Source: Streptomyces sp. V3I7 (GTDB lineage: Bacteria > Actinomycetota > Actinomycetes > Streptomycetales > Streptomycetaceae). Taken from it: 64,000 nucleotides of DNA. A program made the position numbers and the translations under genes. The notes under the pieces are model-generated. The model did not search any database and was not told the DNA's origin. It was given only the letters and a program-made list of their open reading frames with translations. Below, piece after piece: positions 7,670 through 15,080 of this stretch (its first letter is position 1; the number at the start of each line of letters is the position of its first letter). Where the stretch lies: positions 4,319,001 to 4,383,000 of the forward strand of contig NZ_JAUSZK010000001.1 of the NCBI RefSeq assembly GCF_030817495.1, in the 5' to 3' direction.

Positions 7670-8443
7670 GTGAACCTGCGCGACAAGCTGCGCGGCCTGC
7701 TGGTCAGGCTGTACGCGCGCCGGGTGGAAGGTCACCTGGACCACGCTCAGGTGCCCAAGCACATCGGCGTCATCATGGACGGCAACCGCCGCTGGGCGAA
7801 GGCCGCCGGTTCCAGCACCGTCCACGGCCACCGGGCCGGCGCCGACAAGATCGGCGAGTTCCTCGGCTGGTGCAGCGAGACGGACGTCGAGGTCGTCACC
7901 CTCTGGCTGCTGTCCACGGACAACTTCGACCGCCCCAAGGAGGAGCTGGGCCCGCTCCTCGGCATCATCGAGGACGTCGTACGCTCCCTCGCCGAGGACG
8001 GCCGCTGGCGCGTGCACCACGTCGGCACCCCGGACCTGCTTCCCGCCGACATGCAGCACACGCTGAAGGAGGCCGAGGAGTCCACGGCCCACATCGACGG
8101 GATAATGGTCAACGTCGCCATCGGCTACGGCGGCCGCCAGGAGATCGCCGACGCCGTGCGCTCGATGCTGCTCGACGCCCAGGACAAGGGCATCTCCATG
8201 GACGACCTCGCCGAGTCCGTCGACGTCGACATGATCGGCCGCCACCTCTACACCGGCGCCCAGCCCGACCCCGACCTCGTGATCCGCACCAGCGGAGAGC
8301 AGCGGCTGTCCGGATTCATGCTCTGGCAGACCGCCCATTCGGAGTACTACTTCTGCGAGGTCTTCTGGCCGGCCTTCCGCAAGGTCGACTTCCTGCGCGC
8401 CATGCGTGACTACGCGGCGCGCCACCGCCGTTACGGCGGCTGA
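7670..8443 (+). CDS. uppS: Isoprenyl transferase (cis-prenyl, undecaprenyl diphosphate synthase-type)
   Basis: A 257-aa cis-prenyltransferase that condenses isopentenyl diphosphate onto an allylic diphosphate to make the polyprenyl carrier used for cell-wall precursors. The catalytic motif IMDGNRRWAKAAG (Asp37) is followed by GHRAGADKI, LSTDNFDRPKEEL, the NVAIGYGGRQEIADAVR block near 145-161, and RTSGEQRLSGFMLWQTAHSEYYF near 206-228, all standard for this family. The length is normal. GTG at 7670 was chosen since the conserved core begins soon after. Streptomyces usually carry more than one such synthase, so exact chain length is not assignable. Confidence 0.92.
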   Translation: MNLRDKLRGLLVRLYARRVEGHLDHAQVPKHIGVIMDGNRRWAKAAGSSTVHGHRAGADKIGEFLGWCSETDVEVVTLWLLSTDNFDRPKEELGPLLGIIEDVVRSLAEDGRWRVHHVGTPDLLPADMQHTLKEAEESTAHIDGIMVNVAIGYGGRQEIADAVRSMLLDAQDKGISMDDLAESVDVDMIGRHLYTGAQPDPDLVIRTSGEQRLSGFMLWQTAHSEYYFCEVFWPAFRKVDFLRAMRDYAARHRRYGG

Positions 8444-8753
8444 GCGTCTCGCCGTACCCCCGTTCGAGACGGACGTAACAAGGAGTTCACCAGCGCGTCG
8501 TGCTGTGCGTTTGCATGGCTCCGCGTGTTCGAGGGCATAACGCAAGCAGGTCGACGCCCGAACCACGGGCGTCGGATCTCAGCGGGCGGCTCGGGGCCGT
8601 CCGCCCGGGAGGCCCCTTGCACCAGCCCGACCGTGCGGTCGCTGCACGGACGAAGAGGCGGAGGGCCGGTTCTCGGCCCGCGCAAGGCGGCCGGAAACCG
8701 GTCCAGCTCCTTCTCGTCGCTCCCCGACCTCATCCGAGGGGGTACGTCCTTCC
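8444..8753 (+). promoter_or_regulatory. 310-bp structured leader upstream of the PhoH gene
   Basis: No gene is supported in this gap. On the plus strand it holds a perfect 9-bp hairpin CGACGCCCG-AACCA-CGGGCGTCG around 8552-8576, a second stem GCGGGCGG/CCGTCCGC about ten bases later and a smaller GCGTT/AACGC pairing before them. An 86-codon open frame (8500-8760) runs through it but has skewed Arg/Pro composition and no ribosome site. The arrangement suggests a long, structured 5' untranslated region. No known riboswitch family was recognised. Confidence 0.35.
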
Positions 8754-10079
8754 GTGGTGACCAGCACAAAGCGCTACAAGTCAGACCGGCGCACCTATGT
8801 TCTCGACACCAGCGTCCTGCTGGCCGACCCCAGCGCCCTGACCCGCTTCGACGAGCACGAGGTCGTGCTCCCGATCGTCGTGGTCACGGAACTGGAGGCC
8901 AAGCGGCACCATCCGGAACTCGGCTACTTCGCGCGCCAGGCCCTGCGCCTGCTCGACGACTGCCGGGTGCGGTACGGCCGACTGGACGCGCCCATCCCGA
9001 TCGGGGAACTGGGCGGAACGATCCGTGTCGAGCTCAATCACTCGGACCCCAGCGTGCTGCCCACCGGCTACCGCCTGGGGGACAACGACTCCCGCATCCT
9101 CGCGGTCGCCCGCAATCTCCAGGCCGAGGGCTTCGACGTCACCGTCGTGTCGAAGGACCTGCCGCTGAGGATCAAGGCCTCCTCCGTCGGACTCCTCGCC
9201 GAGGAGTACCGCGCGGAGCTCGCCATCACGGACGCCTCCGGGTGGACCGGCATGTCCGAGCTGCCGCTGGCCGCCGAACAGGTGGACCTCCTGTTCGAGG
9301 AGGGGCACGTGTACGTGCCCGAGGCGGCCGACCTTCCCGTCCACACGGGCCTGACGATCCAGTCGGAGCGGGGCAAGGCGCTCGGCCGGGTCACGCCCGA
9401 GGGCAACGTCCGGCTGGTGCGCGGCGACCGGGAGGCGTTCGGCATCAAGGGCCGCAGCGCCGAGCAGCGGATCGCGCTCGACCTCCTCCTCGACCCGGAC
9501 GTGGGCATCGTCTCCATGGGCGGCCGGGCCGGCACCGGCAAGTCGGCGCTGGCGCTGTGCGCCGGCCTGGAGGCGGTCCTGGAGCGCCGCCAGCACCAGA
9601 AGGTGATGGTCTTCCGTCCGCTGTACGCGGTCGGCGGGCAGGATCTGGGCTATCTGCCCGGCACCGAGGCCGAGAAGATGGGCCCCTGGGCGCAGGCGGT
9701 CTTCGACACGCTCTCCGCGGTGACCAGCCGCGAGGTCATCGAGGAGGTCACCGCGCGCGGGATGCTCGAGGTGCTGCCGCTGACCCACATCCGCGGCCGC
9801 TCCCTCCACGACGCGTTCGTCATCGTGGACGAGGCCCAGTCCCTCGAACGGAACGTCCTGCTGACCGTTCTGTCCCGGATCGGCGCCAATTCGCGGGTGG
9901 TTCTGACCCATGATGTGGCGCAACGCGACAATCTGCGGGTCGGACGATACGACGGAGTCGTCGCCGTCGTGGAGAAACTGAAGGGCCATCCGCTGTTCGC
10001 GCACGTCACGCTGAACCGGTCCGAGCGGTCCCAGATCGCGGCACTTGTGACCGAAATGCTGGAGGACGGCCACCTCTGA
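8754..10079 (+). CDS. PIN domain-PhoH family ATPase fusion
   Basis: A 441-aa protein with an N-terminal PIN nuclease domain and a C-terminal PhoH-like P-loop ATPase. The PIN part (about residues 14-150) has [19 protein letters not shown] with the first acidic residue, [10 protein letters not shown] and [13 protein letters not shown] with a later acidic pair. The ATPase part shows Walker [11 protein letters not shown] at about residue 257 and Walker [12 protein letters not shown] at about residue 355. Fusions of this type (PhoH2-like) are RNA helicase/ribonucleases in mycobacteria, so RNA processing is the likely role. Start could be GTG 8754 or the adjacent GTG 8757. Confidence 0.9.
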   Translation: MVTSTKRYKSDRRTYVLDTSVLLADPSALTRFDEHEVVLPIVVVTELEAKRHHPELGYFARQALRLLDDCRVRYGRLDAPIPIGELGGTIRVELNHSDPSVLPTGYRLGDNDSRILAVARNLQAEGFDVTVVSKDLPLRIKASSVGLLAEEYRAELAITDASGWTGMSELPLAAEQVDLLFEEGHVYVPEAADLPVHTGLTIQSERGKALGRVTPEGNVRLVRGDREAFGIKGRSAEQRIALDLLLDPDVGIVSMGGRAGTGKSALALCAGLEAVLERRQHQKVMVFRPLYAVGGQDLGYLPGTEAEKMGPWAQAVFDTLSAVTSREVIEEVTARGMLEVLPLTHIRGRSLHDAFVIVDEAQSLERNVLLTVLSRIGANSRVVLTHDVAQRDNLRVGRYDGVVAVVEKLKGHPLFAHVTLNRSERSQIAALVTEMLEDGHL

Positions 10080-10515
10080 ACCGGGTGCCCCGAGTGCCCC
10101 GGATGCTCAACCTGGGGTGATTGCTTATCCGTTGGCGCCGTTCGGCAAAGGCCCCGAGCCTAGTCGGGCGGCGCCGTAACTTGTGCGGATTCCTTGAAAT
10201 ACCCAGGGGCAAACAGGATGTGAGCTTTCACACGCAGGATGGAATTGCCTTGCGATGGCGGGGTACGGCAGAGTCTCACTCCTGTCAGGCCCCGCATACG
10301 ACACAGCTGTGCCCCCAGCGGTACGGCACCACAACAGCACCAGGATCAACTCCATAGCGACGTCGTATGCCGCCCGAGCATCACGCGGCGCTCCCGTCAC
10401 GGGAGTTGCCCATCGGGTCCGTGCCTCCCGTGACCCCTCAGTTGGGAGGCCAGTGCCAGGGGCACGATTGCGTCCGCCAGGGTCACCGAAGCGGGCGATG
10501 CTGGAAGGAAACCGT
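10080..10515 (+). promoter_or_regulatory. 436-bp structured leader of the SLT lytic transglycosylase gene
   Basis: No gene is supported between phoH and the SLT gene. On the plus strand it holds several inverted repeats: GCATACGAC and GTCGTATGC as a 9-bp perfect pair about 60 bases apart (near 10308 and 10363), a CTCCCGT/ACGGGAG palindrome near 10391, GCCTCCC/GGGAGGC near 10425-10450 and GTGCC/GGCAC just after. Cell-wall hydrolase genes in Streptomyces are known to carry regulatory leaders, some binding cyclic di-AMP, but I did not find the conserved ydaO core here. The strong ribosome site GGAAGGA precedes the start. Confidence 0.45.
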
Positions 10516-11217
10516 GTGAGCCGGATTTCGGTCCGGGGATTCGCAGTGGCCTCGGCCACCGCGGTCACCGCTGTCGGAAGCGTCGTCGGCGTTGCCTCGG
10601 GCAGTGTTGCCCAGAACAACGACGCCGCCGAGGCGACGGCAGACAACGCGACGCTCCTCGCGGACATCCCCGCAGGTCAGCAGGCCCAGGTACAGACCGC
10701 GTCCCTGGCGCAGCAGGCCGATGCCCAGGCCATCGCGGCCGACGCGAGCGCCAAGAAGGACGCCGAGGAGGCGGCCCGCAAGGCTGCCGCCGAGACCGCG
10801 ATCGCGAAGAAGGCTCAGGCCGAGCAGGCGGCCAAGGAGGCCAAGGAGCGCGCCGCGGCGAAGGAAGCGGCCAGCCGTGACGCCGCCCGTCCCGACGCCT
10901 CCAGCTTCGCTCCCCAGAGCTCGTACTCCGTCGCGCAGATCCAGGCGATGGCGCGTCAGATGGTGGGCGCCGGCCAGTTCCAGTGCTTCAGCAACATCGT
11001 GAACCACGAGTCGAGCTGGAACTACCGCGCCGTCAACGCCTCTTCGGGTGCCTACGGTCTCTTCCAGGCACTGCCCGGCTCCAAGATGTCGTCTGTCGGC
11101 GCCGACTGGCAGACCAACCCGGCCACGCAGATCAAGTGGGGCCTCAACTACATGGACGGCCGCTACGGCAGCCCGTGCGAGGCCTGGTCCTTCTGGCAGG
11201 CCAACAGCTGGTACTGA
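10516..11217 (+). CDS. Secreted lytic transglycosylase, SLT domain
   Basis: A 233-aa protein starting at GTG 10516 behind GGAAGGA. It has an export signal (hydrophobic region about 7-32), then a long Ala/Lys/Glu-rich helical segment (about 55-130) with many repeats such as KKDAEEAARKAA, and a compact C-terminal SLT domain. The domain carries the catalytic Glu in CFSNIVNHESSWNYRAVN, with SGAYGLFQALPGSKM and the ending WSFWQANSWY. Such enzymes cut peptidoglycan glycan strands, probably during growth or germination. Length and layout match a Streptomyces wall-hydrolase family. The very long 5' untranslated region suggests RNA-level control. Confidence 0.88.
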   Translation: MSRISVRGFAVASATAVTAVGSVVGVASGSVAQNNDAAEATADNATLLADIPAGQQAQVQTASLAQQADAQAIAADASAKKDAEEAARKAAAETAIAKKAQAEQAAKEAKERAAAKEAASRDAARPDASSFAPQSSYSVAQIQAMARQMVGAGQFQCFSNIVNHESSWNYRAVNASSGAYGLFQALPGSKMSSVGADWQTNPATQIKWGLNYMDGRYGSPCEAWSFWQANSWY

Positions 11218-11253
11218 GACGCCCGGCGGGCCACCGCCGCTCTCAACCCCGCG

Positions 11254-11284
11254 CAGCCCCTCCCCGTCCTAGGGGAAGGGGCTG
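11254..11284 (+). terminator. Hairpin after the SLT gene
   Basis: CAGCCCCTCCCC pairs with GGGGAAGGGGCTG across a six-base loop, with one bulged base. It lies 37 bp after the SLT stop codon. There is no strong T-tract, so it is a GC-type terminator candidate. Confidence 0.5.
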
Positions 11285-11387
11285 TTGCCATGTACGGTCG
11301 TCGGAACGACTCCGGCTCCACGGAACGAACCCAGGCAGCAGGGGCGGACCGGGAGTGTACGGAGAGACCGGGGGAAGAGGGCGGATC

Positions 11388-12761
11388 ATGTCGCGAGTGC
11401 CAGGGTGGCTCAGCCGGCTCGGTGCCGGACTGCACGAGATCGGTGAGCGCTGGGAAGAGCGCCGCGCCGAGGCCGAGAAGGAACTCGCCGAGCCCGGCGC
11501 CGGGCCCGAACCCGTTTCCAGGGTCACCGTGCCCAAGTCACTGCCCGGCCACGCGCCCCCGGCGCCGGCCGCTGCCGCGCCCCGTCCCGACCCCGCGCAC
11601 GCCGTGCCGTGGGGTGTCCGGGTCGCGGCCGAGGCGGGATGGCGGCTGCTGGTGCTCGCCGGGACCCTCTGGGTGCTCATGCGCATCATCAGCGCCGTCC
11701 AGTTGGTGGTGCTCGCGTTCGTGACGGCGCTGCTCTTCACCGCGCTGATGCAGCCCACGGTGGCGCGACTGCGGCGCCACGGGGTGCCGCGCGGCCCGGC
11801 CACCGCGCTGACCGCGGTCCTGGGCTTCGTCGTCATGGGACTGATCGGGTGGTTCGTCACCTGGCAGGTCATGGAGAACATCGACCACCTCTCCGACCAG
11901 GTCCAGGACGGCATCGACGACCTGCGCCGCTGGCTCCTGAACAGCCCCTTCCACGTCACGCCCAAGCAGACCAACGCGATCGCCAAGAACCTGCGCGAAG
12001 CGGTCGGGGCGAACACGGACCAGATAACGTCCGCGGGCCTGGAGGGAGTTCAGGTCATCGTCGAGGCGCTCACCGGCATCCTGCTGACGGTCTTCTCGAC
12101 GCTGTTCCTGCTCCACGACGGCCGGCGCATCTGGGAGTGGACGCTGAAGCTGGTGCCGTCGGCGGCCCGGCCGGGCGTGGCGGGCGCCGGTCCGCGGGCC
12201 TGGCAGACGCTGACCGCGTACGTGCGGGGGACGGTGGTGGTCGCCCTGATCGACGCCATCTTCATCGGCCTCGGCATCTACTTCCTGAACGTCCCCATGG
12301 CCGTGCCGCTGGCCGTCTTCATCTTCCTGTTCTCCTTCATCCCCCTGGTGGGCGCGGTCGCCTCGGGTGCGCTGGCCGTGGTGGTCGCGCTGGTGACGCA
12401 GGGGGTCTTCACCGCGGTGATGACGCTCGCGGTGGTGCTGCTGGTGCAGCAGATCGAGGGCCACGTCCTCCAGCCGTTCATCCTCGGCCGGGCCGTACGG
12501 GTGCACCCCCTCGCGGTGGTGCTCTCGGTCGCCGCCGGCGGCATGGTGGCCGGCATCGGCGGCGCCGTGGTGGCCGTGCCGCTGGTGGCGGTGACGAACA
12601 CGGTGGTGGGGTACCTGCGCCAGTACTCGTTGCAACAGGCCGTGCCACCATCAGCCCGTCCGGCGATCGAGGACGAGGCCGTCCAGGCCGATGGGGGGTC
12701 TGGGGGCGCGGCCTCCAGGGAGGTTCAGGCGAACGCCGGAGGCCTCGCCCACCAGGAGTGA
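11388..12761 (+). CDS. AI-2E family transporter (PerM-like membrane protein)
   Basis: A 457-aa integral membrane protein of the AI-2E/PerM family. A cytoplasmic N-terminus of about 75 residues (charged helix WEERRAEAEKELAEPG, then Pro/Ala linker) precedes eight or so hydrophobic segments from residue 85. Family motifs include FVTALLFTALMQPTVARLRRHGVPRG, the loop DDLRRWLLNSPFHV, the paired GLGIYFLNVPMAVPLAVFIFLFSFIP and QQIEGHVLQPFILGRAVRVHPLAVVL near the end. The last about 38 residues (PSARPAIEDEAVQADGG onward) are encoded by a dispersed Streptomyces repeat, so the C-terminus is atypical. The substrate is unknown. The ATG at 11388 follows a GAAGAGGG site. Confidence 0.88.
   Translation: MSRVPGWLSRLGAGLHEIGERWEERRAEAEKELAEPGAGPEPVSRVTVPKSLPGHAPPAPAAAAPRPDPAHAVPWGVRVAAEAGWRLLVLAGTLWVLMRIISAVQLVVLAFVTALLFTALMQPTVARLRRHGVPRGPATALTAVLGFVVMGLIGWFVTWQVMENIDHLSDQVQDGIDDLRRWLLNSPFHVTPKQTNAIAKNLREAVGANTDQITSAGLEGVQVIVEALTGILLTVFSTLFLLHDGRRIWEWTLKLVPSAARPGVAGAGPRAWQTLTAYVRGTVVVALIDAIFIGLGIYFLNVPMAVPLAVFIFLFSFIPLVGAVASGALAVVVALVTQGVFTAVMTLAVVLLVQQIEGHVLQPFILGRAVRVHPLAVVLSVAAGGMVAGIGGAVVAVPLVAVTNTVVGYLRQYSLQQAVPPSARPAIEDEAVQADGGSGGAASREVQANAGGLAHQE
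12652..12712 (+). repeat. Dispersed repeat copy 1, inside the transporter 3' end
   Basis: About 60 bases starting CAGCCCGTCCGGCG and continuing GAGGACGAGGCCGT closely match 27153-27213 (differences at a few sites). I recall this as a widespread intergenic repeat in Streptomyces genomes. Here it is translated as the transporter C-terminus (SARPAIEDEAVQADGGSGG). Confidence 0.7.
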
Positions 12762-12769
12762 GCGAGGCC
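12741..12769. terminator. Hairpin between convergent transporter and ahpD genes
   Basis: GGCCTCGC (12741-12748) and GCGAGGCC (12762-12769) form a perfect 8-bp stem overlapping the transporter stop codon. It is placed where both convergent genes need termination, and has no T-tract on either side. Confidence 0.5.
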
Positions 12770-12788
12770 CCCGTACAAGCGGCAGCGA

Positions 12789-13322
12789 TTACGCGGAGAG
12801 AACCGCTTCCGCCTCCAGCGTCGTACCGACGGCCTGGATCACCGAGGCGATCTTGAAGGCCTCCTGGATCACGTCACGGTCGAGGCCAGCCTTGCGGAGG
12901 ACCTGCTCGTGGGAGTCCAGGCACATGCCGCAGCCGTTGATCGCGGAGACCGCGAAGGACCACAGCTCGAAGTCGACCTTGTCGACACCGGGGTTGCCGA
13001 TGACGTTCATCCGCAGGCCCGCGCGCAGGGTGCCGTACTCGTGGTCCGACAGCAGGTGGCGGGTGCGGTAGAAGACGTTGTTCATCGCCATGATGGCGGC
13101 TGCGGCCTTGGCCGCGTCGTACGCCTCCGGCGTCAGGTTCGCCTTCGCCTCCGGCTCCAGCTCACGCAGGACGATGGGGGAGCGCGAGGCGATGGCGGTC
13201 GCCAGCACGGTGCCCCACAGCTGCTGCGCGGGAAGGTCGGAGTTGCCGATGACCGAGCCCAGGTTGAGCTTCAGGTCCTTGGCGTAGTCCGGGACGCGGG
13301 ACTTCAGCGAGTCGAGCGACAT
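12789..13322 (-). CDS. ahpD: Alkylhydroperoxidase AhpD
   Basis: A 177-aa AhpD-type reductant/peroxidase. The redox centre is [11 protein letters not shown] with Cys131, Cys134 and His138; Glu residues upstream ([13 protein letters not shown]) complete the proton relay known for AhpD. In Mycobacterium and Streptomyces AhpD passes electrons to AhpC and also has weak peroxidase activity. The ATG at 13322 is preferred because S. coelicolor AhpD, as I recall it, starts at the same place. A GTG at 13328 would overlap the ahpC stop (GTGA). The gene directly follows ahpC and must be co-transcribed. Confidence 0.93.
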   Translation of the reverse strand: MSLDSLKSRVPDYAKDLKLNLGSVIGNSDLPAQQLWGTVLATAIASRSPIVLRELEPEAKANLTPEAYDAAKAAAAIMAMNNVFYRTRHLLSDHEYGTLRAGLRMNVIGNPGVDKVDFELWSFAVSAINGCGMCLDSHEQVLRKAGLDRDVIQEAFKIASVIQAVGTTLEAEAVLSA

Positions 13323-13324
13323 GG

Positions 13325-13879
13325 TCACTCACCGGCCAGCAGCGCGACCGGGTCCAGGGTGTCCTCGCCCTTGCTCCAGTTGCACGGGCACAGCTCGTCC
13401 GTCTGGAGGGCGTCGAGGACCCGCAGGACCTCCTTGGGGTTACGGCCGACGGAGCCGGCGGTCACCATCGTGAACTGGATCTCGTTGTTCGGGTCCACGA
13501 TGAAGACGGCGCGCTGGGCGAAGCCGTCCTCGCCCTCGATGCCGAGGTCACGCATGAGCTCGTGCTTGGAGTCGGCGAGCATCGGGAAGGGCAGGTCGGT
13601 GAGGTCCGGGTGGTCCTTGCGCCAGGCGTGGTGCACGAACTCGGAGTCGCCGGAGAAGCCGAGGATCTGCGCGTCACGGTCGGCGAACTCGTCGTTCAGC
13701 TTGCCGAACGCGGCGATCTCGGTCGGGCACACGAAGGTGAAGTCCTTGGGCCATGCGAAGACGACCTTCCACTTGCCCTCGTAGGTCTTGTGGTCGATCG
13801 TCGCGAACTCCTTGCCCTTCTCCAGCGAGACGCAGGCAGTGAGTTCGAACTCGGGGAACTTGTCACCGACAGTGAGCAC
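13325..13879 (-). CDS. ahpC: Alkyl hydroperoxide reductase AhpC (peroxiredoxin)
   Basis: A 184-aa typical 2-Cys peroxiredoxin that reduces hydrogen peroxide and organic peroxides. The peroxidatic cysteine is Cys51 in [14 protein letters not shown]. The C-terminal resolving region is TDELCPCNW with Cys164 and Cys166. Conserved [18 protein letters not shown] and the active-site Arg region [19 protein letters not shown] are present. The GTG at 13879 is chosen for its AAGGAGAG ribosome site and because [11 protein letters not shown] is the usual N-terminus. It is divergent from oxyR and the first gene of the ahpCD operon. Induction by oxidised OxyR is the known mode in Streptomyces. Confidence 0.95.
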   Translation of the reverse strand: MLTVGDKFPEFELTACVSLEKGKEFATIDHKTYEGKWKVVFAWPKDFTFVCPTEIAAFGKLNDEFADRDAQILGFSGDSEFVHHAWRKDHPDLTDLPFPMLADSKHELMRDLGIEGEDGFAQRAVFIVDPNNEIQFTMVTAGSVGRNPKEVLRVLDALQTDELCPCNWSKGEDTLDPVALLAGE

Positions 13880-14031
13880 GCGCTCTCCTTGCAGCGAAGG
13901 ATCCCCCGCGGAGTGGGCGGATCCCAGTGGGTTGGACGGTCCCGATGGTGGCACAGGGTGCATTGATTACGGAAATAGCTACACTGGGTCGGGTTGATCG
14001 AGGGTGGTTATGAGTGACGGCGGGTGATTCC
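13880..14031. promoter_or_regulatory. ahpC-oxyR divergent promoter/operator region
   Basis: About 150 bp between the divergent starts. An AT-richer core lies around 13955-13985 (CATTGATTACGGAAATAGCTACAC), the only such patch in the region, and is the likely site of both promoters and of OxyR binding. The exact -10/-35 and OxyR half-sites were not assigned. Confidence 0.55.
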
Positions 14032-15027
14032 ATGGCGCAGAGCGGCAAGAAGAGGCAGCCCAGCCTCGCCCAGCTGCGTGCCTTCGCCGCCGTCGCCGAG
14101 CATCTGCACTTCCGTGACGCGGCCGCGGCCATCGGGATGAGCCAGCCTGCCCTGTCCGGCGCGGTCTCGGCGCTGGAGGAGACCCTCGGCGTCACGCTCC
14201 TGGAGCGTACGACCCGCAAGGTGCTCCTCTCGCCCGCGGGTGAGCGTCTCGCCGTACGGGCGAAGGCGGTGCTGGACGCGGTCGGGGCGCTGATGGAGGA
14301 GGCCGACGCGGTCCGGGCGCCGTTCACCGGCGCGCTGCGGCTCGGGGTGATCCCGACCGTCGCGCCGTATCTGCTGCCGGCCGTCCTGCGGCTCGTCCAC
14401 GACCGGTACCCGGACCTCGACCTCCAGGTGTACGAGGAGCAGACCGCCAGCCTGCTGGACGGGCTCGCCGCCGGACGCCTGGACCTGCTGCTGCTCGCCG
14501 TGTCCTCCGAGGCACCGGACGGCCCCGGCCGCGGACCGGCCGCCGGTCTGCCCGGTGTCGTCGAACTCCCGCTCTACGATGAGGACTTCGTGCTCGCCAC
14601 CCCGCTCGGCCATCCGCTGGGCGGCTGTGAAGGCGTCCCGCGCGGGGCGCTGAAGGGCCTCGACCTGCTCCTCCTCGACGAGGGCCACTGTCTGCGCGAC
14701 CAGGCCCTCGACATCTGCCGGGAGGCGGGCCGCGCGGACGCCCCGGTCACCACCACGGCCGCCGGGCTGTCCACCCTGGTCCAGCTCGTCGCCGGCGGCC
14801 TCGGCTGCACCCTCCTCCCGCGCACCGCCCTGGAGGTCGAGACGGCCCGCGGCAGCCGCCTGTGCACTGCCTCCTTCGCCACCCCGGCCCCCAGCCGGCG
14901 CATCGCCCTGGCCATGCGCACGGGCGCGGCCCGCGCCGCCGAATACCACGAACTGGCCTCCGCCCTACGGGAGTCACTGCGGGGGCTGCCGGTGCGGGTA
15001 CTGGACGGCGAGGGCTCTGAGGCCTGA
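14032..15027 (+). CDS. oxyR: LysR-type hydrogen-peroxide regulator OxyR
   Basis: A 331-aa LysR-type regulator. The N-terminal winged helix-turn-helix reads LAQLRAFAAVAEHLHFRDAAAAIGMSQPALSGAVSALEETLG (given here as two joined motifs of helix 2 and the recognition helix). The C-terminal sensor holds two cysteines, Cys220 and Cys229 (EGHCLRDQALDICREAG), placed like the disulphide pair of E. coli OxyR. Position next to ahpCD fixes the assignment. It activates or represses ahpC in response to peroxide. The start could be the ATG at 14032 or a GTG six codons upstream. It is convergent with the ABC permease gene. Confidence 0.92.
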   Translation: MAQSGKKRQPSLAQLRAFAAVAEHLHFRDAAAAIGMSQPALSGAVSALEETLGVTLLERTTRKVLLSPAGERLAVRAKAVLDAVGALMEEADAVRAPFTGALRLGVIPTVAPYLLPAVLRLVHDRYPDLDLQVYEEQTASLLDGLAAGRLDLLLLAVSSEAPDGPGRGPAAGLPGVVELPLYDEDFVLATPLGHPLGGCEGVPRGALKGLDLLLLDEGHCLRDQALDICREAGRADAPVTTTAAGLSTLVQLVAGGLGCTLLPRTALEVETARGSRLCTASFATPAPSRRIALAMRTGAARAAEYHELASALRESLRGLPVRVLDGEGSEA

Positions 15028-15080
15028 GGGGCTCCGGGACCTGAGGGCTCCGAGACCCCGGGGGCTTCTCTCCTGCTCCG

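Noticed and set aside
8500..8760. 86-codon open frame in the leader of the PhoH gene
   Set aside because: Arg/Pro-skewed composition typical of off-frame GC-rich DNA, no ribosome site, and it overlaps clear RNA hairpins.
10080..10515. Cyclic di-AMP (ydaO) riboswitch in the SLT gene leader
   Set aside because: The conserved blocks of the family as I know them were not found, so the region is only called a structured leader.
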